DNA of 64,000 nucleotides from Lachnospiraceae bacterium (GTDB taxonomy: Bacteria > Bacillota > Clostridia > Lachnospirales > Lachnospiraceae). The translations under genes and the position numbers were made by a program. Below the pieces are notes generated by a model. That model made no database searches. It was not told the origin of the DNA and worked only from the letters and a program-made list of their open reading frames with translations. Each line of letters begins with the position of its first letter. Within the stretch, counting starts at the first letter, position 1. Positions 35,970 through 44,700 of the stretch are shown here, piece after piece. The stretch spans positions 62,001 through 126,000 of the forward strand of contig JAFUNK010000024.1 in the NCBI GenBank assembly GCA_017482205.1. The letters are read 5' to 3'.

Positions 35970-36800
35970 ATGGCGCAGATATTATGTTCCACGGGTGCAT
36001 TAATCGGACGGCCCAATAATAGAGATTACAGGCTGTTGCAAGGGCTTGCTAAGAAACTTCATTGTGACGGTTTTGAATTTATGATGTATGAAACATGGTA
36101 TGAGCAGGTAGATGATATTGTAGCATTTTTGCTCAATCTCAAGTTAAATATACCGGTGATGCATTGTGAAAAACATATTGGGGAAGCAATCAGCCGTAGT
36201 GAAGAGGGCGACTTGGAAGAAGCATTCCGTCGTTTTGCCATCAACTGTGATATGGCGAAAAGGCTTGGTGCGAAGAAAATGGTTATCCATTTGTGGGACG
36301 GGCTGACCTCTGACAAAAACATCAAGAATAATATTGTGGCATATGCAGAACTGGAAAAGATAGCGGCAGAGTATGGCGTCACGATATTGGTGGAAAATGT
36401 AGTCTGCAACAGGCAGGACCCCATGACGCACTGGTGCGAGTTGTTACAGGCTTACCCCCATATGCAGTTTGTTTTTGATACTAAGATGGCGGCATTTCAC
36501 AATCAGTTGGAGCTGCTTTATAAAGAAGACTATGAATGGTTATGCGAAAACCATATTAAACATTATCATATCAATGATTATGCCGGCGGATATATGGATT
36601 GGGCAAATTTAAAGACTCTGCCAATAGGAAAAGGGCATATAGATTTTGACGAGTTTTTCGAATTTGTTCATAAAATGGGTTACGACGATACTTTTACGGT
36701 AGAGGCAACTGCCTTTAATAAAGACGGCGTGGTGGATGTGGATATGTTGAACGGATGCTTTGATACGATTAGGGAGTATATGAGAATAAAATTGTGTTGA
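35970..36800 (+). CDS. Sugar phosphate isomerase/epimerase-like TIM-barrel protein
   Basis: 276-residue protein of the xylose isomerase-like/AP endonuclease family 2 barrel. Conserved metal-site positions appear as Glu in TILVENVVC, Asp in QFVFDTKMA, His in HYHINDY and Glu in FTVEATAF. Members convert sugars, sugar phosphates or inosose compounds, and a few act on DNA; without a pathway neighbour the substrate is open. RBS GAAAGGAA lies somewhat far upstream of the ATG at 35970. A short AAAGCCG ... CGGCTTT hairpin (36802-36840) follows the stop codon and may be a weak terminator. Confidence 0.82.
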   Translation: MAQILCSTGALIGRPNNRDYRLLQGLAKKLHCDGFEFMMYETWYEQVDDIVAFLLNLKLNIPVMHCEKHIGEAISRSEEGDLEEAFRRFAINCDMAKRLGAKKMVIHLWDGLTSDKNIKNNIVAYAELEKIAAEYGVTILVENVVCNRQDPMTHWCELLQAYPHMQFVFDTKMAAFHNQLELLYKEDYEWLCENHIKHYHINDYAGGYMDWANLKTLPIGKGHIDFDEFFEFVHKMGYDDTFTVEATAFNKDGVVDVDMLNGCFDTIREYMRIKLC

Positions 36801-36935
36801 AAAAGCCGACTATCGAGTAGGCAGAGGATATTGCGGCTTTCAGGCAGGAAATAGGGGATGCCGGTGACGCAGATGCCTTGGCGGGTTGTTCCGGACTGGA
36901 AGAAAGTGCAACAGTCCCTTGACGGCAAGAATGAA

Positions 36936-37595
36936 TTATATTCTGTCAGGAGATATTACTTTGTAATATTTGAGTTGCAAAAACTTAGGCAACTCTTTTT
37001 CGTACAAGCTATGTAAATCTTTATTGTAGCCTGCAATAGCTTGAGGACAAAGTGTGACAATTTTTTTGATGTGTTCACTCACTGCACTTTCATTCTTTAC
37101 CTCGGCTACCTGTAAATGACCATCTGTAAATCCAAATACAATAACATAGGATTTGTCTACGGTTACAAAGTAGCGTTTGTGGCGGACAACATTTGGGTAA
37201 ATCCATGCAAGTTTTGTTGTTTCGCCAAAGGCGATAGTCCCCCTATAGCTTCCGCAGATAAATTCGTGATTATATCTGAGCCCATCTGTTTCAAGGGTAT
37301 TTTTGATAAAATGATTTATTTTTTCTTTTGCCAGTGCAGAATTTGTACAGCCGGATATATATCGTTTTACCGATTTTTGGTATTGACCGGAAAAAATCCA
37401 AACGACAAAGAGGATAACAACTAGAAGAAATAAGCCACCCATTACCAGCAGACGAACAGCTTCTTCTTGCGTATATCTGTCAGAAATGTGGAGGAGAGAA
37501 GGCAGTGATATACCTATCATAATACCGCCTATAATAAAAAATGTAACAAGAAGTAATGCTACGGTTTTAAAACTTTGTATTTTTAGAGTGTTCAT
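36936..37595 (-). CDS. Two-helix membrane protein of unknown function
   Basis: 219 residues. Two N-terminal membrane helices (~10-34 and ~48-70) are joined by a short extracytoplasmic loop; the remaining ~145 residues are soluble and probably cytoplasmic, with a compact alpha/beta pattern (KLAWIYPNVVRHKRYFVTVDKSYVIVFGF split over two strands). No catalytic motif or known family was recognised. It stands alone between the TIM-barrel gene and a 1-kb noncoding region. Confidence 0.7.
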   Translation of the reverse strand: MNTLKIQSFKTVALLLVTFFIIGGIMIGISLPSLLHISDRYTQEEAVRLLVMGGLFLLVVILFVVWIFSGQYQKSVKRYISGCTNSALAKEKINHFIKNTLETDGLRYNHEFICGSYRGTIAFGETTKLAWIYPNVVRHKRYFVTVDKSYVIVFGFTDGHLQVAEVKNESAVSEHIKKIVTLCPQAIAGYNKDLHSLYEKELPKFLQLKYYKVISPDRI

Positions 37596-38114
37596 ATTAT
37601 TTTCCTTTATAAAATATTATAATGAATAATTATAACATAAAACCCCTAAAAAGGGAGGATGCCAGGCAACAATTGCCTGGCATTTATTATGAAAAAGTTA
37701 TTTAATATATCTAAATACTGTAACTAGCATGTTAAAAGATAATTTTGTATCTTATGAGTATAGTATAAGAAAAAGAAGTGTCTAAAGAATGATTTGGGAA
37801 TGAAGTTTTCTTGAATTATTTGTGAACAAAATATGAACGAGAGCGTTTTTCGACACTAATCGGTGTTTTGTTGTATAGATTTCTTTTTAGAAATATTGGG
37901 TTATGATAATATAAAAGATATTAATAAATTTGAAGTTGACGCGAAGCGTCAACGAGGAAAACGTAGAACGTTTTTCGAGTCTGGGTGTGTAGATAGATTA
38001 AAATTGAGTGAGCTCTTTTGTGCGCGATGACAATTGAATACAGTTCGATTATATGGGTAAAAGTTGAATTTGCAAATATTTTGGTGGAGCAGAGAAAGTA
38101 GAGGCAGTTAGAGA

Positions 38115-38384
38115 CCGACCGGATATAGAGAAAGTTTGCGGCGGTCGGGGCACAACGTCACTTTCAATCCGACCGGAGAGCAGAAAAAGCTAATCTAGTC
38201 GGAATAAAGTAGTGTCAAAAAGCCGACTGAAAAGTAGAAAAGCCTAATGTAGTCGGGGGAAAGTAGTGTCAAAAAGCCGACTGGAAAACGGAAAAGCCTA
38301 ATTTAGTCGGAATAAAGTAGTGGTAAAAGGCCGACTGAAAGACGAAAAAGCCTTATCAGGTGGGGCGAATAAGTGGTTTTAAAA
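38115..38384. repeat. 54-bp tandem repeat, five units, each with an inverted CCGACT/AGTCGG pair
   Basis: Units start at 38115, 38169, 38223, 38277 and 38331, exactly 54 bp apart. Each opens with CCGACT or CCGACC; in units 1-4 a partner AGTCGG or GGTCGG lies about 24 bp later. In the first unit both halves change together (CCGACCG with CGGTCGG), consistent with kept base pairing. Between hairpins stands AAAGTAGTG-type sequence. All three forward frames and most reverse frames contain stops, so it is not coding. The fifth unit is degenerate. A lone AAAAAGCCGACT match occurs at ~36800. Confidence 0.85.
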
Positions 38385-38607
38385 TATAGGATAGATTTCC
38401 GTTTTGTAAGACTTCTATATAACAATTATTGGCGATAAAAACGTATTTTGATGGATAGATTTAAGAATTTAACCAGTTCTATATAATTAAGGGCGATGTG
38501 CAGGCAGTTTTTGTGGTACATACGGTTCCTGATTGTTTGCATATTACTTAATGGATATTGTTATATTATAAATCCCAATTTGTAGAAACAATTTTCAAAC
38601 AGTCTCA

Positions 38608-38636
38608 TTGCATAGACTATTCAAATAAGGTATTCT
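38608..38636 (+). promoter_or_regulatory. Promoter of the alkyltransferase-like gene
   Basis: TTGCAT (38608-38613), 17-nt spacer, TATTCT (38631-38636), 22 nt before the ATG. Confidence 0.5.
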
Positions 38637-38657
38637 TGGAACAGGAGGTGGATAAAC

Positions 38658-39137
38658 ATGGCAAATGAAGATAAAAAAGACTTTAATGTGATGTTGCATG
38701 ACAGTAAGGACATGCCAAAGTTTCAAACTATTACAGATTTAAAGAGTATTGAAAAATATGGTGGAAACAGAATGTATTTTGCTCCGCCAATCGATTATGA
38801 CAGAGTAATGAAGCAAGTGCCTTGTGGTAAAGTGATTACCATTGAAAAAATCCGGGAATATTTTGCGAAATTGAGTGGGGCAGATTTTACAGAACCTATT
38901 ACAGCAGGAATTTTTGTTTCTATTTCAGCATGGGCCAGTTACCAGCGTGTTGACGATGAAACGCCTTATTGGAGGACGCTGAAAGCGAATGGCGAGTTAA
39001 ACGCAAAATATCCCGGTGGTGTTGAATCACAGAAAGAAAGACTGGAAGCAGAAGGACATACAATTATTCAAAAGGGACGAAAAAATATAAGATATTATGT
39101 GAAAGATTATGAAAACGTTCTTTTTGATTTGCATTAA
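38658..39137 (+). CDS. Alkyltransferase-like (MGMT DNA-binding domain) protein
   Basis: 159 residues. The C-terminal half matches the DNA-binding winged helix of O6-alkylguanine-DNA alkyltransferases: VPCGKVITIEKIREYF, FVSISAWASYQRV and GGVESQKERLEAEGHTI. Where the transferase has PCHR this protein has TPYWRTL, so the acceptor cysteine is absent, as in alkyltransferase-like (ATL) proteins that bind O6-alkylguanine and flag it for excision repair. The N-terminal ~50 residues are not part of that domain. RBS AGGAGGTG is ideal. Function in repair is inferred. Confidence 0.72.
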   Translation: MANEDKKDFNVMLHDSKDMPKFQTITDLKSIEKYGGNRMYFAPPIDYDRVMKQVPCGKVITIEKIREYFAKLSGADFTEPITAGIFVSISAWASYQRVDDETPYWRTLKANGELNAKYPGGVESQKERLEAEGHTIIQKGRKNIRYYVKDYENVLFDLH

Positions 39138-39187
39138 GAAAATGGGGGATTGCGTAAACCAACCGCTTTACTGATAACACTTTTCAA

Positions 39188-39276
39188 AAAAGCCTTGTCA
39201 CAGGAACTGTTTTCTAAAAGTCAGATATAAAATCGGACAATTAGAAGACGAATTGCTTGACAAGGCTCAGTTTTTT
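39188..39276. terminator. Bidirectional long-stem terminator
   Basis: AGCCTTGTCA (39191-39200) pairs with TGACAAGGCT (39258-39267); an inner TTTCTAA/TTAGAAG pair extends the stem. TTTTTT follows on the plus strand and AAAAAA precedes it, so it can serve both convergent genes. Confidence 0.75.
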
Positions 39277-39317
39277 ACTAATAATTCAAAGGATTAAAAT
39301 ATAAAAATACAAATTAC

Positions 39318-39851
39318 TTAAAATCCTGCATGAATTTTATCAGGTTCAGGATAAGTCTCACCGAAGGTTTCTACGGTAACGGTTTTCATGACCTGATCTG
39401 CAAGAGGTCTGTCGCTGTAGTCGGTAGGGATTTCAGCGATTTTGTTTACTACGTCCATGCCTTCGATGATTTTACCGAATGCTGCGTAGCTGCCATCTAA
39501 ATGAGGTGCGTTCTTGTGCATAATAAAGAACTGGCTTCCTGCGGAATTGGGATGCATGCTTCTTGCCATGGAAAGAACACCTTCGGTGTGCTTTAAGTTG
39601 TTTTCCACGCCATTTGCTGCAAATTCACCCTTGATGCTGTAGCCGGGACCACCGCAACCTGTACCTTCCGGGTCGCCGCCCTGCAACATAAAGCCGTTGA
39701 TAACGCGGTGGAAAATTAAACCGTCGTAAAAATTTTTCTGAATTAAGCTGATAAAGTTATTTACGGAAATGGGTGCGATTTCAGGATAAAGCTCTAACTT
39801 CATCACATCGCCGTTTTCCATGGTAATTGTCACAATAGGATTCTGTGCCAT
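39318..39851 (-). CDS. Cyclophilin-type peptidyl-prolyl cis-trans isomerase
   Basis: 177-residue cytoplasmic prolyl isomerase assisting protein folding. Cyclophilin signatures: LIFHRVINGFMLQGGDP with the catalytic Arg, GVLSMARSMHPNSAGSQFFIM, and YAAFGKIIEGMDVV. No signal peptide. Codon use suggests good expression. RBS AGGAAG precedes the ATG on the minus strand. Divergent from the HAD-GNAT gene with a short shared promoter region. Confidence 0.94.
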   Translation of the reverse strand: MAQNPIVTITMENGDVMKLELYPEIAPISVNNFISLIQKNFYDGLIFHRVINGFMLQGGDPEGTGCGGPGYSIKGEFAANGVENNLKHTEGVLSMARSMHPNSAGSQFFIMHKNAPHLDGSYAAFGKIIEGMDVVNKIAEIPTDYSDRPLADQVMKTVTVETFGETYPEPDKIHAGF

Positions 39852-39922
39852 GTTGTACTTCCTTTCTTGTCCAAAATGATTTATTATAAAGATAGTACAT
39901 CATTTCAGGGGAAAAAACAAGC

Positions 39923-40843
39923 ATGAGAGAAAATGCGTTAAAAGAAGTATATGTTTTTCTGCGAAATAAGAATACAGATATCTTGGAGCAGATTGAAGGA
40001 GCATATAAGGTTGTAATGACGGAAGACTTGCAAGAGTTGCTGACAGCCGGAAGTTGCCACTTGGCGGAAGAAATGCTGACAGCCGGAAAATATGAGAAGG
40101 AAAGCCCGGCTGCTACAGAAAATGGACAACCTGCGGAAAGCACTTATAGAGGTATACTGTTTATAACTGACTGTTCCCAAACTGCAGAAGCGTTGGCGGT
40201 AAAGGGCGTACCTGTGCTGGGTATACTGACAGAAGCAAACAGGCATGCTCCCTTTAGCGGTGTCAAATATTTGTGTGAGGGGACGGAGCCTTTGGAACCT
40301 GAGTATTTGGAGCGGGTATACAGGCGCTATAAAAAACTGCCGTGGCACATTTTAGAAACCAAACGGTGTATTGTACGGGAAACCACGGAAGAAGATGTGG
40401 ATGCCTTTTACCGGATATATGCTGAGCCTTCCATTACCGCTTATATGGAGAACTTGTTTGACGACAGGGAAAAAGAAATACAATATGTCAAGCAGTATCG
40501 GGAATGCATATATGAATTTTATGGTTTTGGTATCTGGACGGTTTTGTGGAAAGAGACCGGAGAAATCATCGGCAGAATCGGGCTGACGGTGCGGGAAGGC
40601 TATGAGGAAACGGAGCTTGGCTTTATGCTGGGTGTGCCGTGGCAGAAAAAAGGTCTGGCGGAAGAAGTTTGTTCGGCGGTATTGTACTATGGAAAAGCAG
40701 CATTGGAACTTGAAAGTGTGCAGGCATTGGTGGAACCGGGAAATGAAGCATCGGTTAAGCTATTGCACAAACTGGGTTTTGCTTGTGAAAGAAGTTGCAC
40801 GGATAAAGGAAAAACATATGACTGGTTCCACAAGATACTTTGA
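39923..40843 (+). CDS. HAD-like and GNAT acetyltransferase fusion
   Basis: 306 residues in two parts. The C-terminal ~170 residues are a RimJ/RimL-type GNAT N-acetyltransferase (RCIVRETTEEDVDAFYRIYAE ... LGFMLGVPWQKKGLAEEV ... ALVEPGNEASVKLLHKLGF), which uses acetyl-CoA. The N-terminal ~120 residues resemble a reduced haloacid dehalogenase domain (ILFITDCSQTAEALAVKGVPVLGIL) but lack the DxD nucleophile motif, so this half is probably non-catalytic and may bind a ligand. Substrate unknown. Monocistronic. Confidence 0.75.
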   Translation: MRENALKEVYVFLRNKNTDILEQIEGAYKVVMTEDLQELLTAGSCHLAEEMLTAGKYEKESPAATENGQPAESTYRGILFITDCSQTAEALAVKGVPVLGILTEANRHAPFSGVKYLCEGTEPLEPEYLERVYRRYKKLPWHILETKRCIVRETTEEDVDAFYRIYAEPSITAYMENLFDDREKEIQYVKQYRECIYEFYGFGIWTVLWKETGEIIGRIGLTVREGYEETELGFMLGVPWQKKGLAEEVCSAVLYYGKAALELESVQALVEPGNEASVKLLHKLGFACERSCTDKGKTYDWFHKIL

Positions 40844-40916
40844 AATGTGTACGCGTATTATATGGGTAAAAATTTAGAAAACTAAAATACAGAAATGATT
40901 AGCAGGAGGTAGTTTT

Positions 40917-41933
40917 ATGAACTATGCAGGGTATGAACACTATATTGCGGCAGAGGACAGATACGAAAAGATGAAGTATTACAGATGTGGCAACAGTGGT
41001 TTGAAGCTGCCCGCAGTATCACTGGGGCTGTGGCACAATTTTGGTAGCAATGCGGGAATGGATAATATGATGGCTATGTGCCATACTGCCTTTGATAACG
41101 GCATTACACATTTTGATTTGGCAAATAATTACGGCCCTATGCCGGGAGCGGCAGAAGAAAATTTCGGACGGATTCTCCATAAGGGTTTGGGATGTTACAG
41201 GGACGAGCTGGTAATTTCCACAAAAGCGGGATACGATATGTGGCCGGGACCTTACGGGGATTTTGGCAGTAGGAAATATCTGATTGCCAGTCTGGACCAG
41301 AGTTTGAAACGTATGGGACTGGACTATGTGGATATTTTCTATCATCACAGACCTGACCCGGAAACTCCACTGGAAGAAACCATGCTGGCGCTGGACAGTA
41401 TTGTAAAGAGTGGTAAGGCATTGTATGTGGGAATTTCCAACTACAATAAGGAGCAGACCGAAGCGGCAGTAAAGATTTTGAAAGAGTTAAGAACACCGTT
41501 TATTATTAACCAGCGCAGATATTCCATGTTGGACAGAAGTATTGAAAAGGATGGATTGAAAACCTATGCTGCAGCCAACGGTATCGGTATTATTGCGTTC
41601 TGTCCTTTGGAGCAGGGTATGCTTACGGATAAATATCTGCATGGTATACCTGCTGACAGTCGTGTCAGAACTGGCGGCAGATTTTTACAGGAAAGCTCTA
41701 TTACAGCAGAACGTATCGCGCAGATACAGGCATTGAATGAAATTGCCGCAGGCAGAGGGCAGACTCTTGCACAGATGGCATTGTCATGGATACTGCGTGA
41801 CGGTGAGGTAACCAGTGTGTTGATTGGTGCTTCCAAACCGTCCCAGATACTGGACAATATCGGTATTGTGAATGCATCTGCTTTTACTGAGACAGAATTG
41901 CAGGAAATCGACAGCATCGTGATGAGCGTATAG
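40917..41933 (+). CDS. Aldo/keto reductase (YghZ-like)
   Basis: 338-residue NAD(P)H-dependent (alpha/beta)8 reductase. Catalytic tetrad positions: Asp and Tyr in DLANNYGP, Lys in STKAGYD and His in YHHRPDPETP. The start YAAEDRYEKMKYYRCGNSGLKLPAVSLG and the C-terminus (LAQMALSWILRDGEVTSVLIGAS) fit the L-glyceraldehyde-3-phosphate reductase/YghZ branch, which acts on small aldehydes. Real substrate unproven. RBS AGGAGG. Confidence 0.9.
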   Translation: MNYAGYEHYIAAEDRYEKMKYYRCGNSGLKLPAVSLGLWHNFGSNAGMDNMMAMCHTAFDNGITHFDLANNYGPMPGAAEENFGRILHKGLGCYRDELVISTKAGYDMWPGPYGDFGSRKYLIASLDQSLKRMGLDYVDIFYHHRPDPETPLEETMLALDSIVKSGKALYVGISNYNKEQTEAAVKILKELRTPFIINQRRYSMLDRSIEKDGLKTYAAANGIGIIAFCPLEQGMLTDKYLHGIPADSRVRTGGRFLQESSITAERIAQIQALNEIAAGRGQTLAQMALSWILRDGEVTSVLIGASKPSQILDNIGIVNASAFTETELQEIDSIVMSV

Positions 41934-42000
41934 AACGGAAGGAATAGATAGGACGGTGGCAGCCGGATGGCTGGCAGTGATTATTCTGTGAGTAATAAAG

Positions 42001-42051
42001 CAGAGGGTATCTGCCTGTACTATTTTTCATAGTACTCGTAGATACCCTCTG
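42001..42051 (-). terminator. Minus-strand terminator formed partly by coding sequence
   Basis: CAGAGGGTATCT (42001-42012) pairs with AGATACCCTCTG (42040-42051), with a nested GTACTAT/ATAGTAC stem. On the minus strand the first arm encodes the last ~10 codons of the SGNH-like gene, and CTTTATT follows the second arm. Confidence 0.75.
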
Positions 42052-43096
42052 TAATAATATATTCATAAGTTTCTAACATATTCTGTTTAATTTCGTCTAC
42101 GTTATCTGTTGTAACACGATATGGACTATAACCGGTCAGATTGTCCGAGGCGATACTTTCTAACATAAGCTGGTTGATTGCCGGAGTATAGTGCATTTTG
42201 TCCATGTAGTTATCCAGATTGCACACAATATCGCGGTCTGCCTGGAAGTAATATACTTTGGCATTTTCCAAAGGCAGCAGAGCGTCCATGATTTCATCCA
42301 GCATATAAAAATATTTATCGCCGTTACCGCTTGTATATACGTTGTCCCACATCATTAAGGAATAGGGTGGGAAAAGAATATAGTATTCTGTGTCCGGGTG
42401 GCTTTTAATTTCTTCCACAATCAGGGATATATTTTCCTGAATCAGAGGAATGTCTGCCGTATAGTCCTGTGCAGGTAGGACTTCTGTGGGTTTGTTATAG
42501 TCCTGCATCGCTTTGGCAGCACCGAATTCTTTACCGTCGGACCAGTCATAACCATGACCGTCAGTGTTGATATCCGCAAAGGAATAGGCAAGAAACAAAG
42601 GTATCTTTTTGAATAAAACATCTTTGTTGAAGTGGTACGTAAAGTCATCCAGAGGATTGGCGGTAAATAAATATGCAGGAGAATACTCTGATACGACAGT
42701 TACTTCTGTAGAGGAAGTAAGGGCATGCCAGTCCAGACCCCAGAATACATATTGCAAATCTTGTTGTGTATGTGCCTGTTCCAAATAATATAATAAGTCT
42801 GTATTGGAGCCGCTACCTTTTATAACCTTCAGAGTCTGACAGTTAAATTGTGCGTCCAGATAGCTGCTGTCGCAGTTTTCCATCATAGAAGTACCCAGTA
42901 ATACACTGTCATAGGGAAGGGTGCGGATGGAGCCGGCAACCTGTGTTTCCCTGTCAAAAAGTACCGTTTTAAGCCCGAAATAGGGCTCGTGATACTGGTA
43001 AAAGGGGTCGAAAAGATACACAATCAGTATCAGCGCAAGCATTTGTATCGCTATGAAAATTGTAAGATATTTTAATGCTTTCTTTTTTTCTAACAT
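42020..43096 (-). CDS. Membrane-anchored SGNH-like protein, partner of MBOAT acyltransferase
   Basis: 358 residues: an N-terminal membrane helix (ALKYLTIFIAIQMLALILIV) and a large extracytoplasmic domain. VLLGTSMMEN resembles block I of SGNH-type esterases/acetyltransferases with the nucleophile Ser, and DKMHYTPAINQL near the C-terminus supplies the Asp-x-x-His pair. Lies 27 nt after the MBOAT gene, the usual arrangement (as in alginate AlgI/AlgX or DltB/DltD) for moving acyl groups to an exported polymer. Target polymer is not identifiable here. Confidence 0.75.
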   Translation of the reverse strand: MLEKKKALKYLTIFIAIQMLALILIVYLFDPFYQYHEPYFGLKTVLFDRETQVAGSIRTLPYDSVLLGTSMMENCDSSYLDAQFNCQTLKVIKGSGSNTDLLYYLEQAHTQQDLQYVFWGLDWHALTSSTEVTVVSEYSPAYLFTANPLDDFTYHFNKDVLFKKIPLFLAYSFADINTDGHGYDWSDGKEFGAAKAMQDYNKPTEVLPAQDYTADIPLIQENISLIVEEIKSHPDTEYYILFPPYSLMMWDNVYTSGNGDKYFYMLDEIMDALLPLENAKVYYFQADRDIVCNLDNYMDKMHYTPAINQLMLESIASDNLTGYSPYRVTTDNVDEIKQNMLETYEYIITEGIYEYYEK

Positions 43097-43123
43097 AATG
43101 CCTCTTATTCTGTAAAGTGTGGT

Positions 43124-44599
43124 TTAAAAATTAAAGTATAAAAAGGTGCTGACCTGTGAAAGGGAAATCAGTGACCATGTAAAAATAGTTGCCAAAAGGA
43201 AAAGGCCTCTGCGGGTACGTCCTTTTTTACAAAGCCATTCTTCTGCTTTTGGACCTGCAATCAGAATGCAGCTTATAATAAATAATAAGGCAAACACAAC
43301 CAAATTAAAAGGTTCTACCAATTCAGGTGCTTTTAACTGCAAAAGCTTTGTAATGGCAAAGGTTTCCGGCAGTTGGAGCGAATTGCCCAGACGGGACAAA
43401 TAGGGCGTGATGTCTGCTGTAAACATTCTTTTAAGATACAAGCCTGCGGTTTGCAGGGAATCGCTTCGGAAAAGTACCATGGACAGTGTAAAGAAAAGGA
43501 AGGTAACTACTTTTCTTAACCATGCCCAAGGGAGTCTCAGTTTGGGAAATAAATTCTCTGTAATCATGCCAAAGCCATGAAACAATCCCCAAAATATAAA
43601 ATTCCAGCTGGCGCCATGCCATATGCCACTAATAAAAAATACAATTAAAGTATTACGACAACGTATGGCGGTTCCTCTACGATTGCCTCCCAAAGGAATA
43701 TAAATATAGGTAGTTAAAAAACGTGATAAGGTTATATGCCATCTGCGCCAAAATTCAGTAATGGTTTCTGATTTGAAAGGCGAATCGAAGTTAATAGGTA
43801 ACTCGAAGCCGAACATTTTACTGATACCTCTCGCCATGTCACAATATCCGCTGAAATCAAAATAGAGTTCAAAAGCATAAAAAAGAATAATCAGCCAACC
43901 GGTAGGAAAGTCGATATAATATCTAATAATGTTGATATCATCAAAAGCGGCATTTACAGGGCGTGCCAGTACATCGGCAAGCAGCACCTTCTTACCCAGA
44001 CCGAGAATAAATAAAGAAAAGCCGTCAAAAAACTTTTCTGCATCGGGTTTACGGTTCTTGCGTGCTGCTAGTTGAGGTACAAATTCTGAATGCAATACAA
44101 TGGGACCGGCAATCAATTGGGGAAAGAAAGTAATGAAGCAGGCATAATCAAGCAGACTGTAATAAGGGGCATCATTTCGATATCTGTCCACAACATAAGA
44201 AATCTGCTGGAAAGTGAAAAAGCTGATGCCCAGAGGCAGAGCAATCTTTTCGATGTTCCAGTCAGTATGTAAAAGCATATTACAGTTGTCTATGAAGAAG
44301 TTAAAATATTTGAAATAGAATAAAATACCCAAGTTGACAAACAATCCGGCAATTAAAACCAGCCGGCGGCTTTTTTGCCCTTTACAAAGTTCAAAAAGCT
44401 TACTGCAACCGTGGTTACATAGCAGACTGCCGCCTAAGAGCAACAGATACCAGGGATTGTAATAACCATAAAAAAAGAGGGAAGCCCCTGTCAGGAAAAG
44501 CTTGGCATATATAGGATTTTTAAGTTGCTGCAGGGAGAAAAATCCCAGCAACGTAAGTGGCAGAAATACCATAATAAAAATAACAGAGTTAAATAACAT
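43124..44599 (-). CDS. MBOAT-family membrane O-acyltransferase (AlgI/DltB-like)
   Basis: 491-residue polytopic protein with at least nine membrane segments. The family signature is evident: LPLGISFFTFQQISYVVDRYR, FPQLIAGPIVLHSEFVPQL, FDFSGYCDMARGISKMFGFELP, FWRRWHITLSRFLTTYIYIPLGG and the catalytic His in FFISGIWHGASWNFI. It passes acyl groups (often acetyl) across the membrane to a cell-surface polysaccharide or teichoic acid. First gene of a two-gene operon with the SGNH-like protein. Confidence 0.92.
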   Translation of the reverse strand: MLFNSVIFIMVFLPLTLLGFFSLQQLKNPIYAKLFLTGASLFFYGYYNPWYLLLLGGSLLCNHGCSKLFELCKGQKSRRLVLIAGLFVNLGILFYFKYFNFFIDNCNMLLHTDWNIEKIALPLGISFFTFQQISYVVDRYRNDAPYYSLLDYACFITFFPQLIAGPIVLHSEFVPQLAARKNRKPDAEKFFDGFSLFILGLGKKVLLADVLARPVNAAFDDINIIRYYIDFPTGWLIILFYAFELYFDFSGYCDMARGISKMFGFELPINFDSPFKSETITEFWRRWHITLSRFLTTYIYIPLGGNRRGTAIRCRNTLIVFFISGIWHGASWNFIFWGLFHGFGMITENLFPKLRLPWAWLRKVVTFLFFTLSMVLFRSDSLQTAGLYLKRMFTADITPYLSRLGNSLQLPETFAITKLLQLKAPELVEPFNLVVFALLFIISCILIAGPKAEEWLCKKGRTRRGLFLLATIFTWSLISLSQVSTFLYFNF

Positions 44600-44700
44600 A
44601 TCGGTGCCCTCAATTTTGGGAGAATATTTTCTTGAAAATATGCTTTATTATAGCATGCCTAAATTGATTTGACTACCGATTTCTCTAGGAGGGCAAATAA

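Larger units (their letters stand above)
37596..38657. other. 1-kb noncoding stretch
   Basis: No open frame of note on either strand. It contains a perfect 11-bp hairpin (ATGCCAGGCAA 37659-37669 / TTGCCTGGCAT 37673-37683), a palindrome GTTGACGC-gaa-GCGTCAAC at 37935-37953 followed by AAAACGT-aga-ACGTTTT (37958-37974), a five-unit 54-bp tandem repeat (38115-38384) and the promoter of the next gene. The unusual length and hairpin content suggest RNA or regulatory function, but nothing known was recognised. Confidence 0.6.

Noticed and set aside
36801-36935. Remnant of a broken gene between the TIM-barrel gene and the membrane protein
   Set aside because: No frame resembles a known protein; it holds only a weak hairpin and a 12-base match to the tandem repeat.
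38115-38384. CRISPR array
   Set aside because: The whole 54-bp unit is repeated with scattered changes and there are no unique spacers, and no cas genes are present.
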